Part shown: positions 17,204 to 25,632 of the stretch, one piece after another | Layout: the number at the start of each line of letters is the position of its first letter | How positions within the stretch are numbered: the stretch's first letter is position 1 | Source: CAVWQV01 sp963757115 | Lineage (GTDB): Bacteria > Pseudomonadota > Alphaproteobacteria > Acetobacterales > Acetobacteraceae | Length of the DNA: 64,000 nt | Direction: 5' to 3' | Assembly (NCBI GenBank): GCA_963757115.1 | Contig: CAVWQV010000014.1 | Coordinates: 124,001-188,000, forward strand | Made by a program: the position numbers and the translations under genes | Notes under the pieces: generated by a model | The model's input: the letters and a program-made list of their open reading frames with translations, nothing else | Database searches by the model: none | What the model was told of the DNA's origin: nothing

Positions 17204-17581
17204 ATGGTTTCAGCGCTTCGCCAGCACGCTAAGGCTGTGACCCAATCGCTGACCAGGCCCACCGAGCCGTTCCGGTCCGCAGAAGAGGCTTGGTTCTGGA
17301 CGATGTCGGCGCTCAGGGCGAGACGGGAGGGAGCCAGATTCAGTGCCGGTCCCGGTAAGATTGGTCGCCCTTGTGAGCCGGATGACGTGATCCGATGCCT
17401 AGACCGTTTGTACAGGCAGCGTCGTGTCGATCTCGTTCATGCTCGCGTCTTGCGGTTATGGGGCGAGCGAGGCATGCCGCCCAATCCTACTTACCCGTCC
17501 GAACGCGCGGACGCGCGCCTTTGGCGCGAGGCGCTGGAGCGGATGGATTGGTTGCTGCGGGTGAAAGGGATTGTCGCTTGA
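17204..17581 (+). CDS. Conserved-looking hypothetical protein, possibly SOS-regulated
   Basis: The protein has 125 residues, no membrane segment and no recognised domain. It is mostly helical, with a basic patch (ALRARREGARFSAGPGKIGR), a CLDRLYRQRRVDLVHARVL helix and a Trp-rich end (RLWREALERMDWLLRV). The ATG follows GGGAG by seven bases. The gene is transcribed away from the S24 repressor and has a GTTC-N7-GTTC site directly upstream. That suggests damage-induced expression, but the function is unknown. Confidence 0.65.
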   Translation: MVSALRQHAKAVTQSLTRPTEPFRSAEEAWFWTMSALRARREGARFSAGPGKIGRPCEPDDVIRCLDRLYRQRRVDLVHARVLRLWGERGMPPNPTYPSERADARLWREALERMDWLLRVKGIVA

Positions 17582-17797
17582 CGAGGGCGGCAACCCCTCT
17601 GCGCGAGCGTCGCTAACGAGTCCGGCATCTTACCTGATTCCCAGATGAAGCCAGGAATATTTTCCTTGACGGGAGAAATCATCGGCAGGTAAATCAACAC
17701 CAGTCCACGGGCGAGTTATGCCCGCACCGTTCCATCACGGGCCGTCGGCGAGGAGCAATCCGCGCCGGCGGCTTTTGTCGTTTGGGGGTACCTGTTC

Positions 17798-18031
17798 ATG
17801 GCGTTTAGTGTCAGAAATCTTTCTGTTCTTGCTTACGCCAACGGTTTTACATTGTGGCATTATAGGGCGGCAGAAGATCCGCTGTCCGCGGTGGGCCAGC
17901 ACGGTTTCTTCGTCGGTGCGGCCGACCTCGTCAGTAATGGGGACATCGTGATGGTCTCGGCAGCGGAAGGAGCCCGTCTTCTTTGGGTCGCTTCTGCCGG
18001 CGATCAGGTCGTCACCGAGACGCTCACCTGA
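17798..18031 (+). CDS. Small conserved hypothetical protein
   Basis: The protein has 77 residues beginning MAFSVRNLSVLAYANGFTLW. Later segments are GFFVGAADLVSNGDIVMVSA and a short beta-rich end. It looks like a compact soluble domain of a type I associate with Acetobacteraceae and related Rhodospirillales. No catalytic motif is visible. Its 3' end overlaps a probable small gene on the opposite strand. The 216 bases upstream hold no gene; a TTGAC at 17666-17670 is present but no convincing -10 partner was found. Confidence 0.6.
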   Translation: MAFSVRNLSVLAYANGFTLWHYRAAEDPLSAVGQHGFFVGAADLVSNGDIVMVSAAEGARLLWVASAGDQVVTETLT

Positions 18032-18240
18032 GGTCGAGCTATAAGTTGCCCATGGGTCTCCGTCCCGGCGGAGGTGATCTCGAAACGCCGGTCCGCTCGC
18101 GCCCGCGCGAGCCCCATCTGCGCCAGGCGCTCTAGGCACGTACGATCCTGCTGTGCGTCCGGCCTCCCTGCGGCACCCGCCAAAACGAGCCGGTGCAAGG
18201 CCGAGCGGCAGCAGGTTTCGAGATACGGCTCACTCCACAT
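18004..18240 (-). CDS. Small winged-helix-like hypothetical protein
   Basis: The protein has 78 residues. The ATG at 18240 begins MWSEPYLETCCRSALHRLVL. The body reads as one compact fold: AGAAGRPDAQQDRTCLERL, then AQMGLARARADRRFEITSAG, which resembles a small winged helix (recognition helix, then a beta wing with an xFEIT strand). Its C-terminus overlaps the convergent gene at 17798-18031 by 28 bases, so the true end may be slightly different. The call rests on coding-like composition and the fold pattern. No function can be assigned. Confidence 0.5.
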   Translation of the reverse strand: MWSEPYLETCCRSALHRLVLAGAAGRPDAQQDRTCLERLAQMGLARARADRRFEITSAGTETHGQLIARPQVSVSVTT

Positions 18241-18270
18241 TGGCAAAACTGTAGAGCATAAGCCGGTCTT

Positions 18271-19350
18271 ATGCACGTCCCGCTCACCTCCGCCGCTCTT
18301 GGGCTGCTTCGCCGTCTAGATCCGGAGCTTGCGCATAATCTCGCTTTGAGCAGCGTTCGGTTCGCGCCACGCCTCGGCACGGACGAAGCCGATGATCCCA
18401 TCCTCCGAGTTGCGGTTCTGGGCCTCGAGTTCCGCAACCCGATCGGGCTTGCGGCCGGGTTCGACAAAAATGCCGTCGCGACCAAAGGACTAGCGCGTCT
18501 CGGGTTTGGCTTTCTCGAGACCGGGACTGTGACACCCCGCCCACAAGCAGGTAATGCTCGCCCGCGCCTTTTCCGCCTTGAGGAGGACGGTGCGGTCATC
18601 AATCGCATGGGATTCAATAATCTGGGTGTGACTCGCTATCTAGCGCGCCTCGCGGCGGCAACTGGGCGTGAGGTGCCCATCGGCGCCAATGTCGGTATCA
18701 ACCGTGAAGGTGCCGACCCCGAGCGCGATTATCCGGCGCTGGTCGACGCAGTTGCGAAACACGCCGACTACGTTGTCATTAACGTGTCGTCACCCAATAC
18801 GGCAGGGCTTCGGTCTTGGCAGACCCCGGCGCGATTACAAACCCTTCTCGTCGCGGTCGCGCGCAAAACCGCGTCGGTGCGCCCCGTGTTGCTGAAGATT
18901 TCTCCGGACCTCGCGGAATCCGAGTTGGAAGCGCTGATCGAGATTTGCGTCACCCACGGAGTTCGCGGTCTGATCGTATCGAATACAACTCTTGCGCGGC
19001 CGCCTACGCTGCAATCGCCGTTCCGCGCCGAAGCCGGCGGTTTGTCGGGGGCGCCACTGTTTGCCGCCTCCACGGCCATGCTTGCGCGTGCGCATCAGCT
19101 GGCAAACGGGCGCTTGACTCTGATCGGCGTGGGAGGCGTGCGCACTGGCCGGCAGGCGTTTCTCAAGATTCAGGCAGGCGCCCATCTAGTCCAACTCTAT
19201 ACCGCCTTTGCCTTTGAGGGGCCGATGTTGCTTCCACGCCTGAAACGCGAACTTGCTATGGAGCTGCGGACTCGCGGATACGCTTCGATTAACGAGGCGG
19301 TCGGATCCGACGCGGGCCAGCTGACACGTCTGGCTGAGTTCAATTCCTGA
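18271..19350 (+). CDS. pyrD: Dihydroorotate dehydrogenase (quinone), class 2
   Basis: The protein has 359 residues, the usual class 2 length. It oxidises dihydroorotate to orotate in pyrimidine synthesis and passes electrons to membrane quinone. The FMN barrel shows GLAAGFDKNAVATKGLARLG near the start, the PRLFRLEEDGAVINRMGFNN segment, the NVSSPNTAGLR loop with the class 2 catalytic Ser, and LIVSNTTLARP plus GVGGVRTGRQAFLKIQAGA near the end. The N-terminal helices (LRRLDPELAHNLALSSV) are the membrane-associating part typical of class 2. It starts 30 bases from the divergent small gene. Confidence 0.93.
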   Translation: MHVPLTSAALGLLRRLDPELAHNLALSSVRFAPRLGTDEADDPILRVAVLGLEFRNPIGLAAGFDKNAVATKGLARLGFGFLETGTVTPRPQAGNARPRLFRLEEDGAVINRMGFNNLGVTRYLARLAAATGREVPIGANVGINREGADPERDYPALVDAVAKHADYVVINVSSPNTAGLRSWQTPARLQTLLVAVARKTASVRPVLLKISPDLAESELEALIEICVTHGVRGLIVSNTTLARPPTLQSPFRAEAGGLSGAPLFAASTAMLARAHQLANGRLTLIGVGGVRTGRQAFLKIQAGAHLVQLYTAFAFEGPMLLPRLKRELAMELRTRGYASINEAVGSDAGQLTRLAEFNS

Positions 19351-19362
19351 CCGATTCTGGAA

Positions 19363-19938
19363 CTAGGCGTGGCCGGCAACTGTGGAGAGCTGAAGCGGGT
19401 CGATCCGCAGCCCTGCCAGAGCTCTCGCCCATTTCGTTCCGTGGTCCCGATCGAAAAGCAGGGCTCGATCCACGGGAGCCGAAAGCCAGACGTTGGCCGA
19501 GAGTTCGGCGTCGAGCTGGCCTGGCCCCCAGCCGGCGTAACCAAGGGCCAGAATGCAGTCGTGCGGTCCATCGCCCGCCGCAATGGTCTTCAAGATGTCG
19601 AGGCTCGCCGTCAAGGCCAGCCCTCCGTCCATTAGGAGGGTGGAGTCGCTGGTCCAATCGGACGTATGCAAAACAAATCCGCGCTCAGTGTCTACCGGGC
19701 CGCCGGCGTAAATCGCCAACCGGCGAGACGGTGGGGCGGCTTGGATCGACAGCTGCTGCACCAATTCATCGAAGGTCGGCCGCCTCAAGGGGCGATTGAC
19801 CACGATGCCCATGGCACCGTTTTCGGTGTGGGCGCAGAGGTACACCACGCTTTGGTCAAAGCGGCTGTCACCGAGCGCGGGCATCGCTATCAGGAGCTTG
19901 CCGCTCAGGAATCCATCTGTATCGCCCGCCGCGCTCAT
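19363..19938 (-). CDS. YqgE/AlgH family protein (DUF179)
   Basis: The protein has 191 residues from the ATG at 19938. A TTG at 20004 is in frame and would add 22 residues, but family proteins normally begin just before the GFLSGKLLIAMPALGDSRF motif, so the ATG is preferred. Other family marks are VVYLCAHTENGAMGIVVNRP, YAGGPVDTERGFVLH and GYAGWGPGQLDAEL. The biochemical role of this family is not established. The gene is convergent with pyrD (12-base gap) and divergent from the peroxiredoxin. Confidence 0.88.
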   Translation of the reverse strand: MSAAGDTDGFLSGKLLIAMPALGDSRFDQSVVYLCAHTENGAMGIVVNRPLRRPTFDELVQQLSIQAAPPSRRLAIYAGGPVDTERGFVLHTSDWTSDSTLLMDGGLALTASLDILKTIAAGDGPHDCILALGYAGWGPGQLDAELSANVWLSAPVDRALLFDRDHGTKWARALAGLRIDPLQLSTVAGHA

Positions 19939-20030
19939 GTCGGCAATTTGGGGTTTGGGCGACGGCAGCGCAAGCGTGACACCCGACCCGAGCGGGACTA
20001 CCAATGGGTGCGACTAGAGGGAGAGTGTGG

Positions 20031-20513
20031 ATGACGATCGGAGTTGGTGACACCATACCGTCGGTGAAGGTGATGCAGGCCGCTGCCGAGGGGCCGAGGG
20101 AGATATCGACCGACGAGGTGTTCAAGGGTAAGAAGGTTGTATTATTTGCCGTCCCTGGCGCCTTCACCCCGACTTGCAGCGCCAAGCACCTTCCCGGATT
20201 CGTCGCCAGCATCGACGCCCTGAAGGCCAAGGGCGTCGATAGCGTCGCCTGCCTGGCCGTCAACGACGCATTCGTGCTGGCGGCTTGGGCGAAGGATCAG
20301 GGCGTCGACAATCGGATCATGATGTTGGCGGACGGTTCCGGGCAGTTGACCAAGGCGCTCGGGCTAGAGCTTGATTTAACCGGACGCGGCATGGGCGTCC
20401 GTGCTCAGCGCTTCGCGCTGATAGCTGAGGACGGAAAGGTGAAGCACTTGGCCGTCGAGCCGCCGGGCGGGTTCGGCGTCAGCGGAGCCGAGGCGGTCCT
20501 TTCCGCGCTTTGA
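20031..20513 (+). CDS. Peroxiredoxin, Prx5 (AhpC/TSA-like) type
   Basis: The protein has 160 residues from the ATG at 20031, preceded by a GAGGGAGAG ribosome site. It reduces hydrogen peroxide and organic hydroperoxides. The peroxidatic Cys is in PGAFTPTCSAKHLPGF and a second Cys lies in VACLAVNDAFVLAAW, the usual arrangement of Prx5. The end EPPGGFGVSGAEAVL is also characteristic. No glutaredoxin domain is fused. An in-frame ATG at 20004 is less likely because it lacks a ribosome site. Confidence 0.9.
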   Translation: MTIGVGDTIPSVKVMQAAAEGPREISTDEVFKGKKVVLFAVPGAFTPTCSAKHLPGFVASIDALKAKGVDSVACLAVNDAFVLAAWAKDQGVDNRIMMLADGSGQLTKALGLELDLTGRGMGVRAQRFALIAEDGKVKHLAVEPPGGFGVSGAEAVLSAL

Positions 20514-20587
20514 CAACGAGAACGCCCGCCCAACACTGTGCGGCGTGGTGATAAGCCCGCCGAGCTGGTGAGGGCGGCGGCATCGCA

Positions 20588-21524
20588 TCAGCCGACGACC
20601 ACGGGAATTCTCGCAGGGGCGTCGCTGACGCTGAGCGGGGCGAAACCCGCAGCGTCGCCATCCGCCTGAGCCGGCACTCGGTCGGGGTTCAGCACTTCGA
20701 CGCGCAGCGCCTTGAGCCGGTGAATCCCGGAAGAGTGCGGCAGCAGGTTGAGCGGAAGTGCGGCGCCATAGGCGAGGGCGGCGCCGGCGCCGGCGCGTTC
20801 GAATAGCACGGCGGAAAACCCACGCTCATCTGGCTGAGCTTCGGGAGCCAGCCGATACTGGCCGGCGTAGAGACAGCCTTTGGTAAGGATGATGCTGCCC
20901 GCCTGATAGTCTTTGCCATCAATCCTCACCCGGATCGGATCGAACCGATAGCGCGGCAGCTCGCGCAACGTCTGAAGAACGTACACGCCCCCGGCCGCAA
21001 GCGCGCTTCAGCCTTGGCGAGAGGTGGTGCACCACATGGGCGTCAAATCCGACGCCGACCATCTGGACGAACACGCGCGAACTTCCGGGGCCGACGACAA
21101 GTCCCGGCCAAATGGGCCGCGTGCGGCCGAAAGCCAGGGCAGCCGCGATGGCTTGCGGGGCGAATGGGATGGACAGTTCGCGGGCCAGGACGTTCGCGGT
21201 GCCGAGCGGGATGATGCCGAGCTTGACGTCCGAGCCGATGAGCCCGCTCGCGACCTCGGCGATGGTTCCGTCGCCCCCGGCCGCCACCACCATGCGCGCG
21301 CCGGCTTCCGCCGCGGATCGGGCAAGCGTCTCGGCGTGACGCGGCTTGGTCGTCTTGACGAGTTCCAGGCGCATGCCGTTCCCGACAAGGAGGTCGAGCA
21401 CGCGCCAAAGCAACTGAGCTCGACGGCGACCGGCCGTCGGATTAAACACGACAATCAACCGAAAAGCTGCTTCTGGGCCACAACTCCACTCGGGTCTTGT
21501 GGAACAACGCAGTGGTTGTGGCAT
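20588..21524 (-). CDS. Diacylglycerol kinase-like lipid kinase, split by a frame break
   Basis: The two parts (21524 down to about 20990, and about 20986 down to 20588) make one protein of ~310 residues if one base near 20985-20987 is removed. The N-terminal part has the DAGK/YegS catalytic fold: LIVVFNPTAGRRRAQ, AAGGDGTIAEVASGL with the GGDGT nucleotide loop, and LGIIPLGTANVLARELSIP. The C-terminal part has the beta-sandwich with RYRFDPIRVRIDG and a GSIILTKGCLYAGQYRLAP strand. It phosphorylates a lipid, probably diacylglycerol. It is divergent from the lpxH-like gene and belongs with the envelope genes. Confidence 0.8.
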
Positions 21525-21685
21525 TCAGCAGCGGCAAAGCCATGACAGCTGAGCGTCAACTCAATGACTTTCGCGTTCTTGCGACGCCGTCGCTCAAGTC
21601 ACGTAATCTTCACTGACGCGACGCGTGTCCGCGTCCTAAGCAGCACCGCGCAAATGATTTCAGCCAACGAGATCCGGCCGATCGA

Positions 21686-22519
21686 ATGAACGCCCCCTCC
21701 GTCGACGGCTTTTTGCTAGATTATCGGAGCATTTTCATCTCCGATACCCACCTGGGGACGCGCGGCTGCCGTAGCGAGTTTCTGGTCGACTTTCTTCGTC
21801 GGGTCAGTTGCCAACGGATGTTCCTCATCGGCGACATCGTCGACGGCTGGCGACTACGAAAGTCCTGGTACTGGGACGCCAACCACGATGAAGTCCTGCG
21901 GCTCATTCTTCGCCACGCCCGCACCGGCACGGAAATCGTCTACATACCCGGCAATCACGACGAGATGTTCCGAGCGTGGCTGCCGATGGGTCTCGAGATC
22001 GCGGGCGTTAGGCTGCGCAAGGAAGCGGTCCACGTGACCGCCGGGGGCAAGCGACTCCTGATCATGCACGGGGACGAGTTCGACAGTGTGGTCCGGTATG
22101 CGCGATTTCTCGCCGTGCTGGGTGACGGGGCGTACACGACTGCGTTGGTGGTCAATCGCTGGTTCAATGCCGTGCGCCGGCGGTTGGGATATCCCTACTG
22201 GTCGCTGTCCGCGTGGCTGAAGCGCCAAGTGAAAGAAGCGGTGAAGGCGATCGACCGCTTCGAGCTCGCTCTCGCAAACGAAGCGCGCCGAAGGGGTTTC
22301 GACGGCGTCGTCTGTGGGCACATTCATCATGCCGAAATGCGCGAGGTTAATGGCATTCTTTACATCAACGACGGCGATTGGGTGGAGAGCTGCACCGCGC
22401 TGGTAGAGCACCATGACGGCCGCCTCGAGCTGATCGACTGGCTGTCGCGGAGCCGCCTGTCGCAGATCAAGTCCGACGCACTTGTATCGCGTATCGACGC
22501 GCTTTCACCGATTGCTTGA
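21686..22519 (+). CDS. UDP-2,3-diacylglucosamine diphosphatase-like phosphoesterase (LpxH type)
   Basis: The protein has 277 residues. The calcineurin-like metal motifs are complete: ISDTHLGTRG, FLIGDIVDGW, YIPGNHDEMF, LIMHGDEFDSV and CGHIHHAEM. Residues around GYPYWSLSAWLKRQVKEAV form the helical insert of LpxH-like enzymes. The expected reaction is hydrolysis of UDP-2,3-diacylglucosamine to lipid X in lipid A synthesis, although many alphaproteobacteria use LpxI for this step. It is followed by a GT4 glycosyltransferase, a pairing often seen for this subfamily, so the real substrate may be another phospho-sugar or lipid. Confidence 0.8.
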   Translation: MNAPSVDGFLLDYRSIFISDTHLGTRGCRSEFLVDFLRRVSCQRMFLIGDIVDGWRLRKSWYWDANHDEVLRLILRHARTGTEIVYIPGNHDEMFRAWLPMGLEIAGVRLRKEAVHVTAGGKRLLIMHGDEFDSVVRYARFLAVLGDGAYTTALVVNRWFNAVRRRLGYPYWSLSAWLKRQVKEAVKAIDRFELALANEARRRGFDGVVCGHIHHAEMREVNGILYINDGDWVESCTALVEHHDGRLELIDWLSRSRLSQIKSDALVSRIDALSPIA

Positions 22520-22562
22520 AAGCGACGTTACGCGTCAGCCTGCGGCCGAGCCCGGAGAGCTG

Positions 22563-23597
22563 ATGTCCTCTCCCGCTTCCGCGCCGACGCGCATCGTCAT
22601 CGTCTCGGACGCCTGGACGCCACAGGTGAACGGGGTGGTCCGGACGCTGGGCGCGGTCGCGCAGGAGCTGCGGCGCATCGGGCACGTCGTGGAGGTGATC
22701 GGGCCCGATCGGTTCCGCACCGTCCCGTTGCCGACCTATCCGGACATTCGGCTGGCGGTTTTCCCAAGGCACCGCCTGGCCCGTGCGCTCGAAGCCTTCC
22801 GCCCCGACGTGCTGCATATCGCCACCGAAGGGCCGCTGGGGATGGGCGCTCGGAACTTGGCTATCGAGCGAGGCTGGCGATTTACGACCTCGTTCCACAC
22901 TCGGTTCCCTGAGTACATCCGGGCGCGGAGCGGATTTCCGGTCAGTCCCGTCTATGCGTGGATGCGGCGGTTCCACGAAGCGGGCGAGGCCACGCTGGTG
23001 GCCGCTCCCAGTCTTCGGGAGGAGTTGGCGCGGCGCGGCTTCACCAAGCTCCGGGGATGGTCACGCGGCGTGGACCTCGACCTGTTCAAGCCGGAGCCAA
23101 AGGAGAATTGGGACAACCTCGCACGCCCGGTGTTCCTCTATGTGGGGCGGGTTGCCGTCGAGAAGAACATTGCAGGTTTCCTCGACCTCGATCTGCCTGG
23201 GTCCAAGGTCGTCGTCGGTGATGGACCGCAGCGCGCCTCCCTGGAGCGGGCCCATCCCGAGGTGGTGTTTACCGGCTCGCGCTTCGGCCGTTCGCTCGCC
23301 TGTGCCTACGCCGGCGCCGACGTGTTCGTCTTTCCAAGTGTCACCGACACCTATGGGCTCGTGATCCTCGAGGCGCTGGCGTGCGGCACCCCCGTCGCGG
23401 CGTTCCCGGTTACCGGGCCGAAGGACATCTTCGCCGGCTCCAATGGCTCGATCGGTTCCGTCGACGCCGACCTCCGCGCCGCGGCCCTTGCGGCCCTGAA
23501 CGCCGATCGAGTTGCTTGTCGACGCTACGCCGAGCGTCACGGCTGGCGGGCCTGCGCCGAGCTGTTCCTCTCTCACCTCGTGCCCATCCGAGGCTAG
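22563..23597 (+). CDS. GT4 family glycosyltransferase
   Basis: The protein has 344 residues from the ATG at 22563; the frame is open upstream but has no better start. It has the GT-B fold of family 4: IVIVSDAWTPQVNGVVRTLG at the N-terminus, TSFHTRFPEYIRARSGFP in the acceptor domain, and the donor domain with PVFLYVGRVAVEKNIAGFL, GDGPQRASLE and the FVFPSVTDTYGLVILEALAC motif with its EX7E pattern. The NGVVRT and YIRAR elements resemble alpha-glycosyl or mannosyl transferases that act on diacylglycerol lipids. It starts 43 bases after the LpxH-type gene and is probably co-transcribed with it. Confidence 0.82.
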   Translation: MSSPASAPTRIVIVSDAWTPQVNGVVRTLGAVAQELRRIGHVVEVIGPDRFRTVPLPTYPDIRLAVFPRHRLARALEAFRPDVLHIATEGPLGMGARNLAIERGWRFTTSFHTRFPEYIRARSGFPVSPVYAWMRRFHEAGEATLVAAPSLREELARRGFTKLRGWSRGVDLDLFKPEPKENWDNLARPVFLYVGRVAVEKNIAGFLDLDLPGSKVVVGDGPQRASLERAHPEVVFTGSRFGRSLACAYAGADVFVFPSVTDTYGLVILEALACGTPVAAFPVTGPKDIFAGSNGSIGSVDADLRAAALAALNADRVACRRYAERHGWRACAELFLSHLVPIRG

Positions 23598-23662
23598 GGC
23601 CGGCTTCCGCCGGCACGGGCTGCGTGCTACCGGCGCGCAGTGATGGGCCTCCAGATTCTTTG

Positions 23663-24337
23663 ATGCTGAAATCGTTTTGGCGGCGGCCGGCCGCCCAAGC
23701 CTTCCTAGCTTGGTTACTCGGGCTGTACCTCGTCGGAGCGTTGCGCACGACGCGCTGGTGTTTTGACGGGTGGGAGCACGTCGCACCGCACCTCGATGGC
23801 GCTCCGGGCATCTTCGCGTTCTGGCACGAACGACTTCCGCTGATGCCCGTTCTGTGGATGAGGGCCCGTCGGGCGACCGATGGTGCCCTGCGAGGGCAGG
23901 TCCTCGTCAGTCGGCATAGGGACGGCCAGCTTATCGGAACGATCATGCGCCGCTTCCACGTCGGCCTGCTGTATGGCTCGTCGTCGCGAGGCGGCGTCAG
24001 CGTCATGCGGGCCATGATCGGGCTGCTGGCGAAAGGCGAGCTGCTCGTGATGACCCCGGATGGACCGCGCGGGCCCCGACACCAGGCAGCTCCGGGCATC
24101 GCCCAGCTCGCGGCCGTTTCCGGCGCGCCCATCGTTCCTTGCGCGGCCCAGACGACACGGCGGAAGGTGCTGCCGAGCTGGGACCGGATGGTGCTACCAT
24201 TGCCGTTCGGGCGTGGCATCGTGGTGTGCTGTCCCCCGATCGAAGTCCCTCGTGATGCATGGCGGGAGGCGCTCCCGTCCATCGCCGATGCCTTGACCGT
24301 CGCCATGGAGCGCGCGGACCGGCGCTGTGGCGGATGA
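23663..24337 (+). CDS. Lysophospholipid acyltransferase family protein (DUF374)
   Basis: The protein has 224 residues from the ATG at 23663. An N-terminal membrane segment (AFLAWLLGLYLVGALRT) is followed by the DUF374 core: GIFAFWHERLPLMPVLW with the catalytic-type His, LVSRHRDGQLIGTIMRRF, GSSSRGGVSVMRAMI, and VMTPDGPRGPRHQAAPGIAQLA. Members are probably acyltransferases of lipid A or phospholipid. The gene ends with ATGA overlap into waaA, which supports a joint role in lipopolysaccharide assembly. Confidence 0.85.
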   Translation: MLKSFWRRPAAQAFLAWLLGLYLVGALRTTRWCFDGWEHVAPHLDGAPGIFAFWHERLPLMPVLWMRARRATDGALRGQVLVSRHRDGQLIGTIMRRFHVGLLYGSSSRGGVSVMRAMIGLLAKGELLVMTPDGPRGPRHQAAPGIAQLAAVSGAPIVPCAAQTTRRKVLPSWDRMVLPLPFGRGIVVCCPPIEVPRDAWREALPSIADALTVAMERADRRCGG

Positions 24338-25632
24338 ACCCGCTGTCGCTTTGGGCGGTGGTCGCCAGCCTGGGATCGCCGTTCTTGCGCGTGGCACTCT
24401 GGATGCGTGGCCGGCGTGGCAAGGAGATCACCGAGCGGCTGGCTGAACGGCGTGGGATCGATGCAACTCCGCGCCCTGAGGGCGCGCTGGTTTGGCTCCA
24501 CGCCGCGAGCGTCGGTGAGACGGTCTCGATTCTGCCAGTGATCGGGTCGCTCGCCGCCCAGTCTCCCGCGACGACTGTCCTTCTCACCACAGGCACGGTC
24601 ACCTCGGCCCGGCTGCTGGCGCTCCGGTTGCCGGAGCTCGGACTCGAGAGCCGCGTGATCCATCGATTCGCCCCGCTCGACGTCCCGTCCTGGGCTGCCC
24701 GCTTTCTTGACCATTGGCGCCCGAGCGTCGTCGGGTTCGTCGAGAGCGAGCTGTGGCCGAACCTCATCGCGGCCTGCCGGGCCCGACGGATACCCCTCAT
24801 GCTGATCAATGCGCGGCTCTCGGAGCGCAGCTTCGGCCGATGGCGGCGGGTCCGCCGGGCGGCCCGCGCTATGTTGCGGGGGTTCGACCGGATCGAGGCG
24901 CAATCCTCGGCCGATGCGGAGCGGCTGCGTGCCCTAGCCGGATGCCCGGTAGGCCTGCCGGGAAACCTCAAGTTCGCGGCCTCCGAGCTCCCCGTATCCG
25001 AGATGGAACTCGTCCGACTGCGCAGCGAGATCGGATCGCGGCCGGTTTGGCTGGCGGCGAGCACCCATCCCGGCGAGGAACCAATCATCTTCGATGTCCA
25101 CCGCAAGCTCGCCGAGCGCCATCCGAGGCTCCTGACCATCGTGGTTCCGCGCCATCCTGAACGGGGCGCGGCGATCCTGGCGGGCGTGGGCGAGCTCCGG
25201 GCGACCCGGCGGGGCTTGGCACAATGCCCCCCGGCAGCCGAGGGCGTGTGGATCGTGGACACGTTGGGGGAGCTCGGCTTGTTCTACCGTCTCGCGGGGA
25301 TCGCCTTCGTGGGGCGCAGTCTGCTGCCGCCGGGAGGGGGGCAAAATCCGCTGGAAGGGGCGCGGCTGGGCTGCGCGATCGCCGTCGGCCCGCATACGAA
25401 CAATTTCGCCGAGATCATCGCCCTGCTCGAGCAGGAACAAGCGATCACTCGGGTCAGCGACGTGGCCTCCTTGGCTTCCTGGGTCGGCCGGCTGCTCGAC
25501 CACCCGGCGGAGCGGGAGGCTCTGGGCCGGGCGGGCAAGCGATCGGCGGCGCGCTACGCGGATTTGCCGAGCCGGACGGCGGCGACGCTCCTCGACATGA
25601 TGGCGGTTCCGGCCCGATCCGCGGTACGCTGA
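24334..25632 (+). CDS. waaA: 3-deoxy-D-manno-octulosonic acid (Kdo) transferase
   Basis: The protein has 432 residues. The ATG overlaps the preceding stop (ATGA) and the end overlaps the lpxK start. Family marks are WLHAASVGETVSILPVI near the N-terminus, the TTGTVTSARLL segment, FVESELWPNLIAACRARRIP, LINARLSERSFGRW, the WLAASTHPGEEPIIFDVH segment at the start of the nucleotide-binding half, and FVGRSLLPPGGGQNPLEGA. It transfers Kdo from CMP-Kdo to lipid IVA at the inner membrane. The N-terminal hydrophobic helix is the membrane anchor. Confidence 0.92.
   Translation: MNPLSLWAVVASLGSPFLRVALWMRGRRGKEITERLAERRGIDATPRPEGALVWLHAASVGETVSILPVIGSLAAQSPATTVLLTTGTVTSARLLALRLPELGLESRVIHRFAPLDVPSWAARFLDHWRPSVVGFVESELWPNLIAACRARRIPLMLINARLSERSFGRWRRVRRAARAMLRGFDRIEAQSSADAERLRALAGCPVGLPGNLKFAASELPVSEMELVRLRSEIGSRPVWLAASTHPGEEPIIFDVHRKLAERHPRLLTIVVPRHPERGAAILAGVGELRATRRGLAQCPPAAEGVWIVDTLGELGLFYRLAGIAFVGRSLLPPGGGQNPLEGARLGCAIAVGPHTNNFAEIIALLEQEQAITRVSDVASLASWVGRLLDHPAEREALGRAGKRSAARYADLPSRTAATLLDMMAVPARSAVR

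Noticed and set aside
17666..17703. TTGAC upstream of the small gene at 17798 as a -35 box
   Set aside because: No good -10 element lies 16-18 bases downstream.
23598..23614. GCCGGC-TTCC-GCCGGC hairpin just after the glycosyltransferase stop
   Set aside because: The stem is short, has no T-run and the downstream acyltransferase gene is close, so I do not call it a terminator.
23410..24903. A 497-residue minus-strand open frame opposite the DUF374 and waaA genes
   Set aside because: Both plus-strand genes show ordered family motifs and coupled starts.
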